64,000 nt of DNA from Cricetomys ansorgei (GCA_026225945.1 JAMJFZ010000696.1:802501-866500), one strand, 5' to 3'. Shown: positions 12,701 through 24,478, counted from the first letter of the stretch. Notes: generated by a model from the letters alone, not told the origin. A program made the numbers and translations.

Positions 12701-15700
12701 TTGGCACCAGTTACTTGGGCAGGTAGAATAGTAGAGAGAAACCTAAAACTATTGCCTGTGCATTGTAGTCAAATATTTCTATTTGTCTCTTCACTTAACT
12801 CTGAAATCATCCAGTGTGATTTTAAAAGCAGTGACCAGTCTGGGAAAAATTGCCTGATCACAGCATCCCTAGCTGCTAATGCTGGTTCTTACTATAGGTA
12901 ATTATTGCAGGTGGTTCTAATTAAGCAGGTTCTGAAACTCCACATTCTATTTCAGAGAAACTAAAAAAAAAAAAAAAGAACCATTCCTAGTTCCCTGCCA
13001 AGCTAGGGAAATTTTAAACAGAAACCATTGGTTCTATGTTGATGTATGAAGAATTTATAATTGATATCTTCCTAAACAACAGTGAAGTGCTTGTTTGAAC
13101 ACTGTATAGTAGATCTCTAGCATGGCTGCAGGAGAAGAAGGTTTCCCATCAACCACCATGCAGTTCATGTGCTAGGACATGGATGAGACTTTGCCAGCTA
13201 CTGGGAAGGTGTAAATTCTTTGAAGGCTCTTTGTGACAGTAGATGGAATAGGACAGGACAGAACATGACAGAACAGGGCTGGGCAGGATCAGGAGCTCTA
13301 TCGTTATCTGCCTGCTTTTCTAGTTTATTGTGGTAAGCACTTCACCCTTTTCTTTCTTTTCTGGCTACCAGCTGTTTGATGACTGCTTCTAGCACCTATT
13401 GCCCCATATAGTAAAGGCCCGGAGGGATTTTGTTACCTCTTCTCTAGGGTGCTAATGCCATTATGCATCTGGGTTTCTGTGACCAGTGTTTCATTAATGA
13501 TGGACAAATATTCTACCACTAAAGTATATCATTGACCTCTTTTTTTGTACACATTTCTTAAGTCAGAGTCTCACTAAGTTGCCCAGACTGGCCTTGAACC
13601 AGTCTATACCAGGCATGACTTGAACTTTCTATCCTCCTACCTTAGCTTCCCAAGTATCTAAGATTACAAGCCTGTGTCATCAGGTCCATCTGATACTTGT
13701 TCACTGGTGAAAGATTACTCAGGAAAGACCTGGGGAAGTTGGACCATGATACCAAAGGAGAGTTTTTTTGTGAAACTGAATGCAATGACAGGGAAAGGTC
13801 ATGGTAGTAGTGGTCTGAGTGACTGTGTGACTTTGGACATCTTCTTATCTCTCTGAGTCTCAGTTTAGCTACTTCTAAAATCAATTAAGCACGTAGCCTC
13901 TAATTGTGCTGTGGTGTAGCTCTGGTGCTTGCTTCAAGCCATTTACAATTGCATTGCCATACAAGCCATAGCCATGTGCACTTCTTGCTTCTTGTGCTTC
14001 TTATTAAACATCCTCCTTGATGTTTAACAGACAGTTTGTGGGATCCATAACATCTAGGAATCAAATAATCATGGAACTGTCTGTCGATTCATGTGCACAC
14101 TCTCTTCAGAGGTTATAGGCACTTATTTGAAAGAAAAAATAAATCAAAACACAAACATAATTCTCCTTGTTTAAAAAAACATGACAATAGATAGACAATT
14201 TTTTGTGAAGAAAATCATTTCATTTTAAAATATAATTCTGGTGAATGAATGGTAGGGGTTAATCAATAGCTGTGCTCCATGAATAAAAGCTGAAAGGGAA
14301 CCTTTCCTGCGAACAATGATTTATGTGTGCTTATACATTTCTGAGTACTTTTGAGCTTGGATTTTTGATTTGCAGTGTGGGGCCTGAAGTTTTGTTGACC
14401 TAGTAAGAGTAGCACCATGATTCTTCATAATCGTAATAGAGTACTGCCATGCAATGATCCACGATAGCCCAGGGGTTTATCGATGAATGCACGTACTATT
14501 AGAGAATATTGCTTTCTTTTCAGAACACATAACAATGGAAAATTCCTGAACACGAACATGTTGCTTTACTCTTTGCATCCTAAGTGGATGCAAGTCTAAG
14601 GGCCTGTCAATGGCATGAGGCCTTTTGCCTACTGGTAGAAAGAGGAAAGGCCACAATATCAGCTATGGAAGGATTCAGAGCTGGTTGAGGGAACCTTCCA
14701 GGAAGATGAGGCAGGACGCTTACAAGTTTAAGATTATCCCAGGCTTTGTAATAAGATCCCATATCAAACAACAAAACAAAACAAAAATGATAAAATGTCA
14801 CTTCTAGTGATTGATTCTCCAGAACAGGATTTAGACTTGCTTTGTATTCTTCCACAAGGCAGAAAGACGTTTTGTATGAGAAAGTAGGGAACCCATCTGC
14901 GCTATGGAAGAGTGGTATTAACCACTACACAGTGTGAGAACTTAACTTCCTTAGTTGTGGCTACAAGCGGGTTGTGACCAAATTCTTGGCTGTGGTAATG
15001 TCTGAGTCCATTTCAGTCTTGACACTGAAAGAATTGGATAAAAAGAAGGAACTCCATCCCTCTTCTGCTTCTTGGGCCAATGTTCCTTGTATTCTACCAT
15101 GCTGTCTTCAGAGTTCCATGTTAAGTAGTAAAAAATATCACATTTGCATGTGACTGTCCCTTGTCTACTTAGCCCCAAGTATATGGTTTTCTGTCCCTTC
15201 CCACCAGGAATATTCCATTGACATCTTCTTCTATCAGACCTGGTATGATGAACGTCTTCGTTACAATGCCACCTTTGAGACCCTTGTTCTACATGGCAAC
15301 GTGGTGAGACAGTTGTGGATCCCGGATACCTTTTTTAGGAATTCTAAGAGGACCCATGAGTATGATATCACCATACCAAACCAGATGGCTCTCATCCACA
15401 AGGATGGAAAGGTGTTGTACTCAGTTAGGTATGTCAAGTCTTTAGTGTCACACCTTCTAAGACTCTCTCACTCTTTCAGAAATTTTTAGCTAAGGACTCC
15501 TAGATAGATATATCATCCTGCATAATATTCCTAAAAGCCTGTCCAGCTTTTCTAGACAAGGAATTCAACCCCTTCCTTTGAAGATATAGACTCTGGGATC
15601 TTAAAATAAAAATACTTAAAGACACATGCCAAGTTTGTGAAAACTTGGGAGCTATTATTTGCCCCACAGTCTAGAAGGTGCCAGCATGACTGCATTGCCT

Positions 15701-18700
15701 GGACAATTCCATCCCAAGTGGGCACTGTATATAAAGATACGTCCACGGTGCTGGAATTGTCGAGGCAGGGTAGAAATACATCGGTTGGAAAGGTAGCCAA
15801 GACTAGGATACATAACTTAAATGCCTGGATGGGGATGCTTGTGCCAGCAGTGTGGGGTATGGAGGTGGTGGAGACGAAGAGTGGAAGACTAGAACCCTGG
15901 GCTGAACAAAAAAGAAGAACCACTCTAGGCTGGTCCATGTACTTTTTTGATTATGGAACCCAGTAGTCAGATATTAGAAGCTCTTTCTCTCTTTGTATCA
16001 CTCCTTTGAGTTTTTTGTCTTAAATTCTACTGATGCCATTCATTGGAGGTGATTCCTGGTCAAGTTGAGTGAATACCTAAGTGCTCAGAGCCAGCCTAAT
16101 GAGGCTCCTTTCTCCCTTCCAGGATGACCATTGATGCGAGATGTTCACTCCACATGCTCAAATTTCCAATGGATTCTCACTCTTGCCCTCTGTCTTTCTC
16201 TAGCTGTGAGTACTTTCTTAGGTTTCTGGGGATCCAGAGATACCACTGGGCCCCTCTTTTTCTCATTCTTGCCTTTTACATTTTTCTGCCTCTGCTTTTT
16301 TTTTCTGTGGTGGTGCCAAGGTTGTTACAAGCCTCCATCTTCCATTGTCGCCTCCTTTCCTGCCAACAATGCTGTGTTTGCATTACCTTGGCTTTATGTT
16401 GGATTCTTCCCTTACCCTTGCTCTACCTTTAGCTAGTCACCTGCTTCTGAAGTGTATCTGAAGTATGTCTGCTTCTCTCCATCTCTGTCTTGATGCAGAG
16501 CTTTATCATCTTCTGCTTGGATTTCTGCAACATCTTCACTTTGAAACACGATCTGTCCTAAGCTAAATTCATTGTCTCTTCCCAGCTCCTGCCTCCAAAG
16601 TCAATGTGTTGCTTCTGTGTTGCAATTGGCCTCATTGAAGGGTGCCATCACCCACCCAGTTGTCCAAGCCAAGAACTATGACACCCCTTCTCGTTCTCTG
16701 CATTCTGACTGTTAGCTTTCACTCCTGCCTTCACTCATTCTATTGTGTCCAGACTATTGCACTGGCTTACCATAACTGGCAACTTGCCAACATGCTATGC
16801 TCACATTAGAACCAGAGTGACCTAGCTGAAGCACCACACAAAACAGGTCACTTCCTAATTCTAGTCCTTTCTTAGCTGGCATGGATCAATTCTAAGTTCC
16901 TTAAAATGAACCTCAAAGCCTTTCATGAGCTGACCCCTGCTGCTTCCTGCTACACAACCCATCTGTGAAGTAGTTGCCCCCAAATTGTGCTGTTTCCATA
17001 TTCACCTTTCTATGCTTCCCTATTACCTTCTTCAACCTCATCTACATACACAATGCTTACTTTCAAAGCTGAAAGTGAATGCCCCTGCTCTATGAAGTCT
17101 TTTCTCAGTGTGTCCCCAAGTGATCTTTCACAATTTTGCCCATTGTTCCATGGGCAGATATTTTGTCAGAGCAACTCCAAAAATCACAGCTCTTTACAGC
17201 CTTACTCAATGAAATGTGAATGCTAGAGGGTAAGTTCATGACTTACTCGCCTTTGCATTTGGATTCCAGGGCAAATGTACTTATTGAATGGATTTCAACA
17301 ACCGGGCCAGAGGCAAAGGTCCCAAAGCTGGTGAAGCCAGAGTCAAAAGCCCAAAACATGACTGAAGCTAACACCATACTTGTGGGGCACTCAGCTGGAC
17401 TTCCCAGTCTCATTTCCTCTTCTTTTCCACGTTGATTTCCAGTTTCCTATGATGAGCATGAGATGATCTACAAGTGGGGGAATTTCAAGCTCGGGATCAA
17501 TGAGAAGAACAGTTGGAAACTATTTGAGTTTGATCTTACAGGAGTGAACAACAAAACTGAAATCATCTCAACCACAGTTGGTAGGTGTGCAGTGGGAAAT
17601 AGGGCTGGGCAGAGTCTGAGGGTATAGGATCAATAACTGGAAGTGGCGGTTTGTACGAATACTGTGTAAAGAGCCCAAGGAAACACTGCATAGGACTTTG
17701 CTTCTCTCTTATACATGCTAAGCACTTACAACTGTTTGCAGAGGAAACTGAGACTTTATAGCTATATCTCAGTCTCATCTGCAAAGAAGTAAGTGTTTTG
17801 CCAAGCTCCTTGAAAGATGAGGTAAGTAGATAAGTTTTTTTATGACTTTCAGAATGTGTATCTCTTTGTCTTTTAGATCCTTTGGATTCAATGTCTATAT
17901 TATATCACTGACTTACTTAGACAACATTGGAGAGGAGTTCTTGTATAATTTCTCCTTTTCCAGAATCAATCCAAGCTGGTTAAATGGCAAGTGAATGCCA
18001 TCTGAGCATGAGGTAGAAGAGGAAGCTAGAATAATAATGGCAGCTAGTGAGGGTTGGGTTTGAGTCTGCAGATAGCTACTCAGCTGCAATGGCTGCTGTA
18101 GCAGCATTATCTCAAAGAAACAAATGTGAAAAACACATATTGCCACCAAAGGATTCATAACGGAATCAATATAGACATGGTAATATTTTTATTTTCTGAA
18201 CTTGTTCCTGACAAGGATGAAAGGGGCAGATTCTGGGTCTCTTAACTCATAGCTCCCAAATAGATGTGAGCATCTTTGCTTGTATTCCTAGGTAATCTGA
18301 ATGAGGAGCCAAGAAATCTTCCCCAGGGTAGCTCTGAGAGCAACCCTGGGTCCTCTTCACATGTACTGGCCAGAATGTGGATGGAGCAGGTCACACAAGC
18401 AGCCTTCTGTCATGGGAAGCATTTTGCCTTGCTTCTGTGTGGTGACACAAAATCTGCTTTTGCTGCACTTACTTTGTTGGTCACTGGGTGAGGTACAGCT
18501 TATGCTCACCTGGCTAAAGCTTTGCTTATGCAGTACTAGGCAGGGGATGGGTGCTGCTTCACGAATGCTTTTCCTATTTTCCTGGGGCTCTGAGAAAGCC
18601 ACTTTGCTCCTTTGGCTTGGAATCCTTGCTGTTCTACAAGATAACTTTGGGCCTGCCTCTTAGCTCTCTGCACCTCATTTTCTCCAAATAGATGAAGACC

Positions 18701-21700
18701 CATCATCAGAACTGGCAGAGGAGACAAGGCCCAGGGGCTTTCAAGTCACTAGTGGTTCCGTTTAGTAGATGGTATGTGCATTGTTTCAAAATGGTGCCCT
18801 AGTGACTACAAAGCCCCAGAGCCAGCAACATCGGTGAAGCAACGGCAGTAGGTAAGCCACAGCTCTCCCTGTGGAGAAAGGAATAGGTCTTCTCTCTCTT
18901 CTGTTGGAGACTACTTGTTCTTAACTCATGGTTTCTCCACAGTCAGTATTATCTTTGAGACAGGTCTTGACTCTCCCAATTCGACCCTGGGGCAGTTCTT
19001 TCCAGCTAGAGCACGAGTGCACTCATTTTTCAGGGTTTAGAATGCAGCAGTACCTTACAACTTGACCACCTTAGAGCAGAGTACTCTGCTTTAGGATCTT
19101 CTTAGAAAGTACAGCTCTGCTGTAAGTGAACCATCCTTCACTGATGGTTGCTAAGCTTCTAAGGAAATCTTGCCTAGATCAGTTCATGATCTTGCAAGGA
19201 GACTTCTTCCTCCTCTAGACAGTTCTTCTCATCAGACAATTCTTCTTGTTCATCTGAAAGGGGAGTCTCTGGGACATTTATCCATCAAACCTAGTTCTTT
19301 CCCCCTACAGCCACCCAATTTACACTTGCAAAAAGTCAAAACTAAATTTAGTGTCAGCATCAGAGCATTGGTTTGTATTCTATTGGGACTATGTTCCCCA
19401 GTTACTTTTCTTCCCTTTTTCTCCAATTCCTTCAGTTCGGTAGTCCTCTGGACAGTCTTTTAATTGTGTCTTTTTGACAGTGCAACTACCAACCATGATC
19501 TGGACAAAGCAGGTAAGAGCAAAATTCATCTTTAATACATTTTGTTGTATTTTGGCTTTCAGCCCTTGATATCTTTCTTCCATTGTCATTGCTTCTTCAC
19601 TCATCAGAAAGAAGGAAATACACGTTAGTCTCCTTCTTTTGGAAAACTTCCTGCTTTTAATAAACAAGGAAGTTTCTTCTTCAGTCAGAATAAATAAAAT
19701 TTAAATGAGAAGGTGAAGAGTGTTCAGAACAGCATGTTTAACAGAGTATGCCACCCTGAAATATAGGTCTGATCGGCTTCTGAAAGGTTCTCGAATAAGA
19801 ACAAGAGAAGATTTTCATCCAAGTGAATGTGAAAGCCTCAAGCTACCATTTGACTGGATATTCTGCTGATCTAATATCTAGAGACTGACTGAAAATTTCA
19901 CTTTCAGCTAATTCTACTTTCCTAGAGCATTGAATTTAAGTTAGCAGTAATAAATTAAGAATGGAGTCCAGGATATACTGACCAGGACAAATATGTAGGC
20001 TATCTAAAGCTGGAAGCAGCTTCCGTTAGCTTTGGGGAATGCATGAATGTTTTGTATCAGCGTGTATGTGATTCAGATCCAGGAGAAGTTAGATCTTACC
20101 ATCAGAATAGAGAGTGCAGACTTATTGTGTTGCTCATATATAGGAGAGATTGTCCCATTGGGCTAACCGTGAGACATTCTGTGAGGGCTAGCAGTGCAGA
20201 TGTAATGCTGTGACATCACAAACTACACATGGCATTTCTGCAGCTAAGAAGGGCTCGGCTAGCTATCTGCTATGAGGTCTTGGTCTCAAGAAGGTCATTT
20301 GTTTTGTTTTTGTTTTTTTTTAACTTTTCTCTCACTACTGTTACTGTGGAAAAGCACATTTTAGAGGATGAATCAGTAAACTGAGAGAGGATTTATTAAT
20401 ACTATTGTGCTGGCTTATCTCTCAACTCTGAACTTCTACTGGGCTGTGCTGAAATAGTACGCCTTTATTCTAGAACTCTGGTAAGGTATACTGTGAGCTG
20501 GACAGTGGGATCCATGATATGTATGTGTCATGCTGGGCATCAGGTCAGTACTGCAATACAGTGGTATATTTTCTGTCTTCCAGGTGACTTCATGGTCATG
20601 ACGTTCTTCTTCAACGTGAGCAGGCGATTTGGCTTCATTGTCTTTCAAAACTATGTCCCTTCTTCTGTGACCACAATGCTCTCCTGGGTCTCCTTCTGGA
20701 TCAAGATAGAGGCTGCTGCAGCCAGGGCCTCTGTAGGTAAGAAAGTACAGTGATCGTAAGTGTGGGCATATGTCAGAGAGTTAGCTTGACCAAGGGAAAT
20801 ATTTGCCTTCTCCTGGTGTCCTGTAAGCAGTGTAATGCATGAGTCAGGAACTTAGCACACCTTCACTCCTTGCTCTTATAGGGGTCAGTTCTGTACTCAC
20901 CATGGCCACGCTGGGCACCCTTTCCCGTAAGAATTTCCCTCGTGTCTCCTATCTCACAGCTTTGGACTGCTATATTGCTATTTGTTTCGTCTTGTGCTTC
21001 TGTGCTCTACTAGAGTTTGCTGTGCTCAACTTCCTGACCTACCACGAGACGAAACGACAGGCTTCTCCAAAACTGTACCAAGTAAGAACCAGGGGTTGAT
21101 GTGGGAGGCAAGGTGTTAGAATGAGGCTATTAGGGTTATGACACATGGGTGGCACCTTCTCTAGTGATGGGAAGTTCCCTGGGTTCATGAAGGAAATAAA
21201 CCTCCTGGTGTGATGGTGGACCTCCTGGAGGGCCCAGAACTTGTGCGGCAAGTGTAGTTTTTAGGATATTCCAGGCAACCTTTACTCTCCATTCACGTTC
21301 CCTTGACCATTTCCTCCTCCTCCTCCTTTTTTTTTTTTTCTGTTTCAGCTTCCAACCAATAGCCGCGCTAATACACGCACTCGTGCTCGTGCCCGCACCC
21401 GCGCCCGCGCCCGTGCTCGTGCCCGCCAGGAGCAGGAAGTGTTTATCTGTGAGATTGTCACTTATGAGAGGAATGCTGAAGAGGAGCAGTATTGCCCAGC
21501 CCAGCGGTCTCCAAGAAGACCCCAGTGCCCTCGAAGGCGGTGTGGCAGAAGCTATGTGTGCTTTAAGGTTCTCAGGAGGTATTTCTGCATGGCTCCTGGT
21601 TGTGAGGGCAGCACCTGGCAGCGGGGCCGTCTCTGCATCCACGTTTATCGCCTGGATAACTACTCGCGGGTGCTTTTCCCCATTACATTCTTCTTCTTCA

Positions 21701-21735
21701 ATGTGCTCTACTGGCTGATTTGCCTTAACCTTTAG
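5422..21735 (+). CDS. Gabre: GABA-A receptor epsilon subunit, nine coding exons, 822 aa
   Basis: Pentameric ligand-gated chloride channel subunit (Cys-loop family) of the neuronal plasma membrane. Coding exons: 5422-5477, 9064-10226, 10591-10658, 15208-15428, 16123-16205, 17443-17580, 20584-20736, 20882-21081, 21349-21735. Every intron has GT/AG, phases agree, and exons 3-7 have sizes usual for GABA-A subunits. Residues 1-18 are a hydrophobic signal peptide; about 40-390 are a Pro/Gln/Glu repeat; the ligand-binding domain follows, with Cys-loop cysteines at about 510 and 524 (13 residues between). M1 contains [15 protein letters not shown]2 [11 protein letters not shown], then M3, an Arg-Ala-rich cytoplasmic loop, and M4 near the C terminus ending [11 protein letters not shown]. 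The epsilon assignment rests on close resemblance to the human epsilon subunit throughout (for example [11 protein letters not shown] and STW.(Q)[15 protein letters not shown]). The human subunit has only a short Pro-Gln stretch, so the N-terminal extension is a rodent feature. No frameshift or stop interrupts the spliced frame. Confidence 0.95.
5478..9063 (+). other. Gabre: Gabre intron 1
   Basis: A 3.6-kb intron. The first 300 bp are still GC-rich; after that composition is ordinary. It holds a (T)n stretch near 8200, and an ATT/GTT/ATC trinucleotide tract at about 8420-8490. I see no SINE with a confident head-to-tail match and no additional exon. Confidence 0.8.
8420..8490. repeat. Trinucleotide-rich tract (TTA/TTG/ATC)
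   Basis: Runs of TTATTATTATTG, TTGTTGCTGTTGTTG and ATCATCATC lie together in Gabre intron 1. It is an imperfect microsatellite. Confidence 0.7.
9064..10226 (+). CDS. Gabre: Gabre coding exon 2 (giant Pro-Gln/Pro-Glu repeat exon)
   Basis: The acceptor TTCTAG precedes 9064 and the donor GTGAGT starts at 10227. The exon adds about 387 residues. It opens with [12 protein letters not shown], carries three copies of an acidic-VVF motif ([24 protein letters not shown]), then a long run of PQ, PE and PD dipeptides broken by LAGRQPLP spacers and a [12 protein letters not shown] segment. It ends with [22 protein letters not shown], the start of the conserved ligand-binding domain. The open frame extends upstream of 9064, but that part is intronic because the phase-correct acceptor lies at 9062-9063. 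Confidence 0.92.
9247..10080 (+). repeat. Gabre: Coding CAGCCN hexanucleotide-like repeat (Pro-Gln/Pro-Glu)
   Basis: DNA units are mostly CAGCCT, CAGCCC, GAGCCC/GAGCCG and GACCCC in frame, giving (PQ)n, (PE)n and (PD)n. Two LAGRQPLP spacers and a longer [11 protein letters not shown] spacer divide blocks of similar composition, which suggests block duplication as well as slippage. Confidence 0.95.
10591..10658 (+). CDS. Gabre: Gabre coding exon 3
   Basis: A 68-bp exon, the usual size for this exon in GABA-A subunits. It encodes [20 protein letters not shown] and the next residues LEM, the first beta strands of the ligand-binding domain. Acceptor TTACAG at its left, donor GTGAGT at 10659. Confidence 0.93.
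10659..15207 (+). other. Gabre: Gabre intron 3
   Basis: A 4.5-kb intron. A poly(A) tract lies at about 12962-12977, a degenerate minus-strand SINE at about 13484-13680. No other gene or clear repeat is seen. Confidence 0.75.
13484..13680 (-). mobile_element. B4 (ID-B1) SINE, degenerate, minus strand
   Basis: Read on the minus strand, the right part matches a B1 body (from GGCATGCC-type head words to GAGTCTCAC-type complement, here seen as CAGAGTCTCACTAAGTTGCC and GATTACAAGC on the plus strand). To its left is a T run and then the complement of the ID-like tRNA-derived part (TATTCTACCACTAAAGTATAT). That order is the B4/ID-B1 composite. Divergence is high. Confidence 0.6.
15208..15428 (+). CDS. 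Gabre: Gabre coding exon 4
   Basis: A 221-bp exon, the canonical size. It encodes the [10 protein letters not shown] and [15 protein letters not shown] motifs of the ligand-binding domain, ending DGKVLYSVR with the last codon split. Acceptor CCACCAG, donor GTATGT at 15429. Confidence 0.95.
15429..16122 (+). other. Gabre: Gabre intron 4
   Basis: A 694-bp intron with no recognised element. Confidence 0.8.
16123..16205 (+). CDS. Gabre: Gabre coding exon 5 (Cys-loop)
   Basis: An 83-bp exon of canonical size containing the signature disulphide loop [15 protein letters not shown]. Acceptor TTCCAG, donor GTGAGT at 16206. The residue before the first loop cysteine is Arg (DARC), where human epsilon has Gly. 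Confidence 0.95.
16206..17442 (+). other. Gabre: Gabre intron 5
   Basis: A 1.2-kb pyrimidine-rich intron. About 16500-17230 reads like an old diverged interspersed repeat (runs such as GAACCAGAGTGACC and CTTCCTGCTACACAACC), but I cannot assign a family. Confidence 0.6.
17443..17580 (+). CDS. Gabre: Gabre coding exon 6
   Basis: A 138-bp exon of canonical size, encoding [19 protein letters not shown] and [15 protein letters not shown] of the ligand-binding domain. Acceptor TTTCCAG, donor GTAGGT at 17581. Confidence 0.95.
17581..20583 (+). other. Gabre: Gabre intron 6
   Basis: A 3-kb intron of ordinary composition. Short open frames around 18276-18727 on both strands show no family resemblance. 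No exon or clear repeat is called. Confidence 0.75.
20584..20736 (+). CDS. Gabre: Gabre coding exon 7 (pre-M1 and M1)
   Basis: A 153-bp exon of canonical size. It encodes [20 protein letters not shown] and then the first membrane helix [19 protein letters not shown]. Acceptor CTTCCAG, donor GTAAGA at 20737. Confidence 0.95.
20882..21081 (+). CDS. Gabre: Gabre coding exon 8 (pore helix M2 and M3)
   Basis: It encodes the channel-lining helix [20 protein letters not shown] and M3 ([20 protein letters not shown]), ending in [15 protein letters not shown]. Acceptor CTTATAG, donor GTAAGA at 21082. Confidence 0.95.
21349..21735 (+). CDS. Gabre: Gabre coding exon 9 (cytoplasmic loop, M4, stop)
   Basis: It encodes an Arg-Ala-Arg-Thr repeat, the cysteine-rich M3-M4 loop ([30 protein letters not shown]) and M4, ending CLNL and the stop TAG at 21733-21735. 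The acceptor TTTCAG follows a long C/T then T-rich tract (about 21310-21340), a strong polypyrimidine signal. Confidence 0.95.
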   Translation, partial: LPTNSRANTRTRARARTRARARARARQEQEVFICEIVTYERNAEEEQYCPAQRSPRRPQCPRRRCGRSYVCFKVLRRYFCMAPGCEGSTWQRGRLCIHVYRLDNYSRVLFPITFFFFNVLYWLICLNL

Positions 21736-22242
21736 GCTCCAGCTAGTAGCTCATGGGGCAGCCTCCTCAGTTCCCCAGGAGGTCCTAAGCCCCTTTGCCT
21801 AGGGAGTTGGGAGACAACAGCAACAGCAGCAGGAGTGCCAAGAGAGAGAGTTTTTCCTTCCTAGTCTCCAGCACAAGCCTGTGGACAGTTTGCCTCTGCT
21901 GGCCTTCTTCCCAGTGGCCCCTTCAGTCAATCTCCTCCTCAGCAGCCCTTCTCAAGTAACAGCCCACCTCTCAATTCTTCACAGAGCATTCTTGATGCTC
22001 AGTGTGCTGATGTTTGAATGGATAAGCTATCTCCCACTGTGTTTCAGCTACTGTCTTTCCCCAGAAGCCCATGCTTCCCTTTGTGGTGCTAAGGGGCCCA
22101 GCTCAGGCTCAGCCCCGAATGCACAGAGCAACAGTATAGCTGAAGGAAGGTCCCCATCATTAAATCTTTAAGTCAGACCATTAGATTCTTGTTTTTCTTC
22201 CTGCCCCCTTCCTCTGTGTGTGTGTGAGTGCGTGCGCGCTCG

Positions 22243-22295
<53 letters not shown>

Positions 22296-23260
22296 TCTTT
22301 AAGAGGAAAGGAGAGGAGCCAGCAAGTGGGCCTGTTTGGGAAAGTAACCCCTCTCTGCTGCTGTGCCATCTCCTTCTCCCCCCCTGCCTCCATCTGCACT
22401 TCCAATTCAGTTCCCTTCATCCAATGGGTATCTATTGTTGTGTACAATGTTTGTAATTTCCCCTGCTTTGTATGCCTCCTTCTTCCTCTTCCTTGACCCC
22501 TGTGATTTTTTCTGTAACTTCCCCAGTGACTTTCCCAACCCTGATCCAGGTGCTAGGCTTTGGTGACTCCCTGGGGCCAAGAAACTAAGAACTCTCTGTT
22601 CTGCAGCGGCCATTACCTGCCACTGATTGGTGCTCACCCCAGGCACAGTCTAAAAGTGTGACTGCTTCCTTGGCCCCTGGACCCATGAGCCAGTTCACTG
22701 CCATCCCTGGGGCACTCACACAATCACAATCAATTGAACTCCCTTAAATTTGTAAAGCATTTCCCTTTGGCAAAGTACCTTTGACAAATCATTTCTATTT
22801 GGAGTCTTGTTATAGCCCGGTGACAGCTTTAGGGCACAGTTTGCTCTCCATTATGCAGATGGCAACCTTGAGGTAGAAATTTCTATGGGACTGTGTATCT
22901 TGCTAGAAGTCAATCTGGAGCCTCCTGTCACCTGCTAAAGCACATGGCAGGGCTAAGCAGCACTGTTCACCATGATTCAATTCTGTTTCCCCTGCAGGCT
23001 CCCCAGTCGCAGAACCTAGAGTGACAGGTCCCCCTCAGCAGGGGCCTGCTCCCTAACAAAGCCTGAGGTGCTCAGACTGCTCCACAGGTTGAACTCCTGC
23101 CTCTAGTAACCCAATGAGACAAATTTGTACATGCCCCAATGCTTGTATATGCTGAACAGAATCTGTGTCTTTAGTTTATGGGGATGGGTGGGGTTGGAAA
23201 TCCATCTGCTTTTCTCATCTGTAAAGGGGAAATATATGAATAAAGGTATCAGCAAAGCAT
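21736..23260 (+). other. Gabre: Probable 3'UTR of Gabre with two poly(A) signals
   Basis: The stretch after the Gabre stop has no coding potential and no SINE. ATTAAA at about 22159-22164 and AATAAA at about 23239-23244 are candidate polyadenylation signals. The second would give a 3'UTR of about 1.5 kb. A (CA)n microsatellite lies at 22244-22292. End site use cannot be decided from sequence alone. Confidence 0.55.
22216..22292. repeat. (TG)n...(CA)n inverted microsatellite
   Basis: A short TG run with GAGTGCGTGCGCGCTCG in its middle is followed by about 24 CA units. TG and CA arms are mutually complementary, so the transcribed RNA could fold back. It sits in the probable Gabre 3'UTR. Confidence 0.85.
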
Positions 23261-24400
23261 TCAAGGTATGGCTGGTTTCTTCCACATTCCAACTTGTTTT
23301 CAATTCAATCTATTGTTTGATAGTCTCATATACATATATGATGCCATCTGATCATGATTACTCCCTGCACTCTCTCTTATCTCCCATCTATTCCTGCCAA
23401 ACCCACTCTTCCTGGCAGTTTTCCCTCCCACTTTCCTGTGTATATGTGGTATTTTCTGGTTAGTTGATTTTGTGACTCTTAGTATAACAAGGGTTGCCTG
23501 ACATGAACATGTCCTCTGGAGTATGGAGGTCACCAGTGAGCACACAGCTTAAAAGCATGAATCTCTAATCCCCTCAGCAGCAGCACTCAAGCAATAGTTC
23601 CCTGGGGGTGGGGGCAGGATCCCAGGAGCCCTTCCCTCATCCATGAAGAATATTAGCAGGCCTATCTTGTGCAGACTCAGTTAGGCTTCCGCAGCTGTTG
23701 TGAGTTCATAAGTGCAAATGTCACGTCATAGGCAGAAACAGCATTTCACAGAACCCCCTCATCATTTGGCTCTTACAATCAGCTAAGGTTTGAAACCCTA
23801 AAATTGATGGTTCCCATCTCCTGTCCACCTAGCAGACATGTACCAAGTACCCTTCTTTCATTAGTAGTGATGAAAGGGACAAAAGCATCAAGATGCGGTT
23901 GCTTTGATACATCCCATCTCCTCCACGTGCCTTTTACAGTGCTGTCCACTATTACTCCTACCTTACCAGAGCTAGAAAGTCCCCAGATGCCACAAGGCTC
24001 AGACCATTTCATACACATTTCATATACACACAGGATGTAGAATCCTGTTAAGATGGAGATGGTTTAGCAGAAAGAAAGAAGACATTTTCTTCCTGGCACA
24101 CATCCTACCAGTAGTGGAGCCTGTCATATAATCTGCCAGTAGCAGAGTGGAGACATACTCTAGAAATCTTAATATCCTTGCCCCAAATAGAAATCATTTG
24201 TCAAGCTGGAAATCTAAGTTTCTGATGGTATATTGAGAAGTGTTATCCTTGGTATCCTGCAACACCCCCACATGAAGCAATAACAGGAACCTAAAGGAGA
24301 CAAAAGTGTCTGTGAATAGTTGGCATTTTTGTCATAATATCCTTACTGTGATGTTCAACCACTTTTCCTTACAAACAACCTATATCCTTGGCTTGAAGAC
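23261..24400. other. Intergenic, nothing recognised
   Basis: Ordinary sequence downstream of Gabre. Short open frames on both strands have no recognisable similarity. Confidence 0.5.
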
Positions 24401-24404
24401 AAGT

Positions 24405-24478
24405 CTCAGTTGTAGAGTATGCCTAGCATGCACAAAGCCCTACATTTAATCCCCAGTCCTACAAAAAGGAAAAGGTAC
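24405..24478 (+). mobile_element. ID-like SINE
   Basis: The run CAGTTGTAGAGTATGCCTAG then CATGCACAAAGCCC, TTAATCCCCAG and an A-rich tail matches the tRNA-Ala-derived ID element pattern (A and B box region, then A-tail). It is diverged. Confidence 0.65.

Noticed and set aside
15552..15966. Overlapping open frames of about 110-128 codons in Gabre intron 4
   Set aside because: No family resemblance, both strands open, and the region lies between two well-defined exons.
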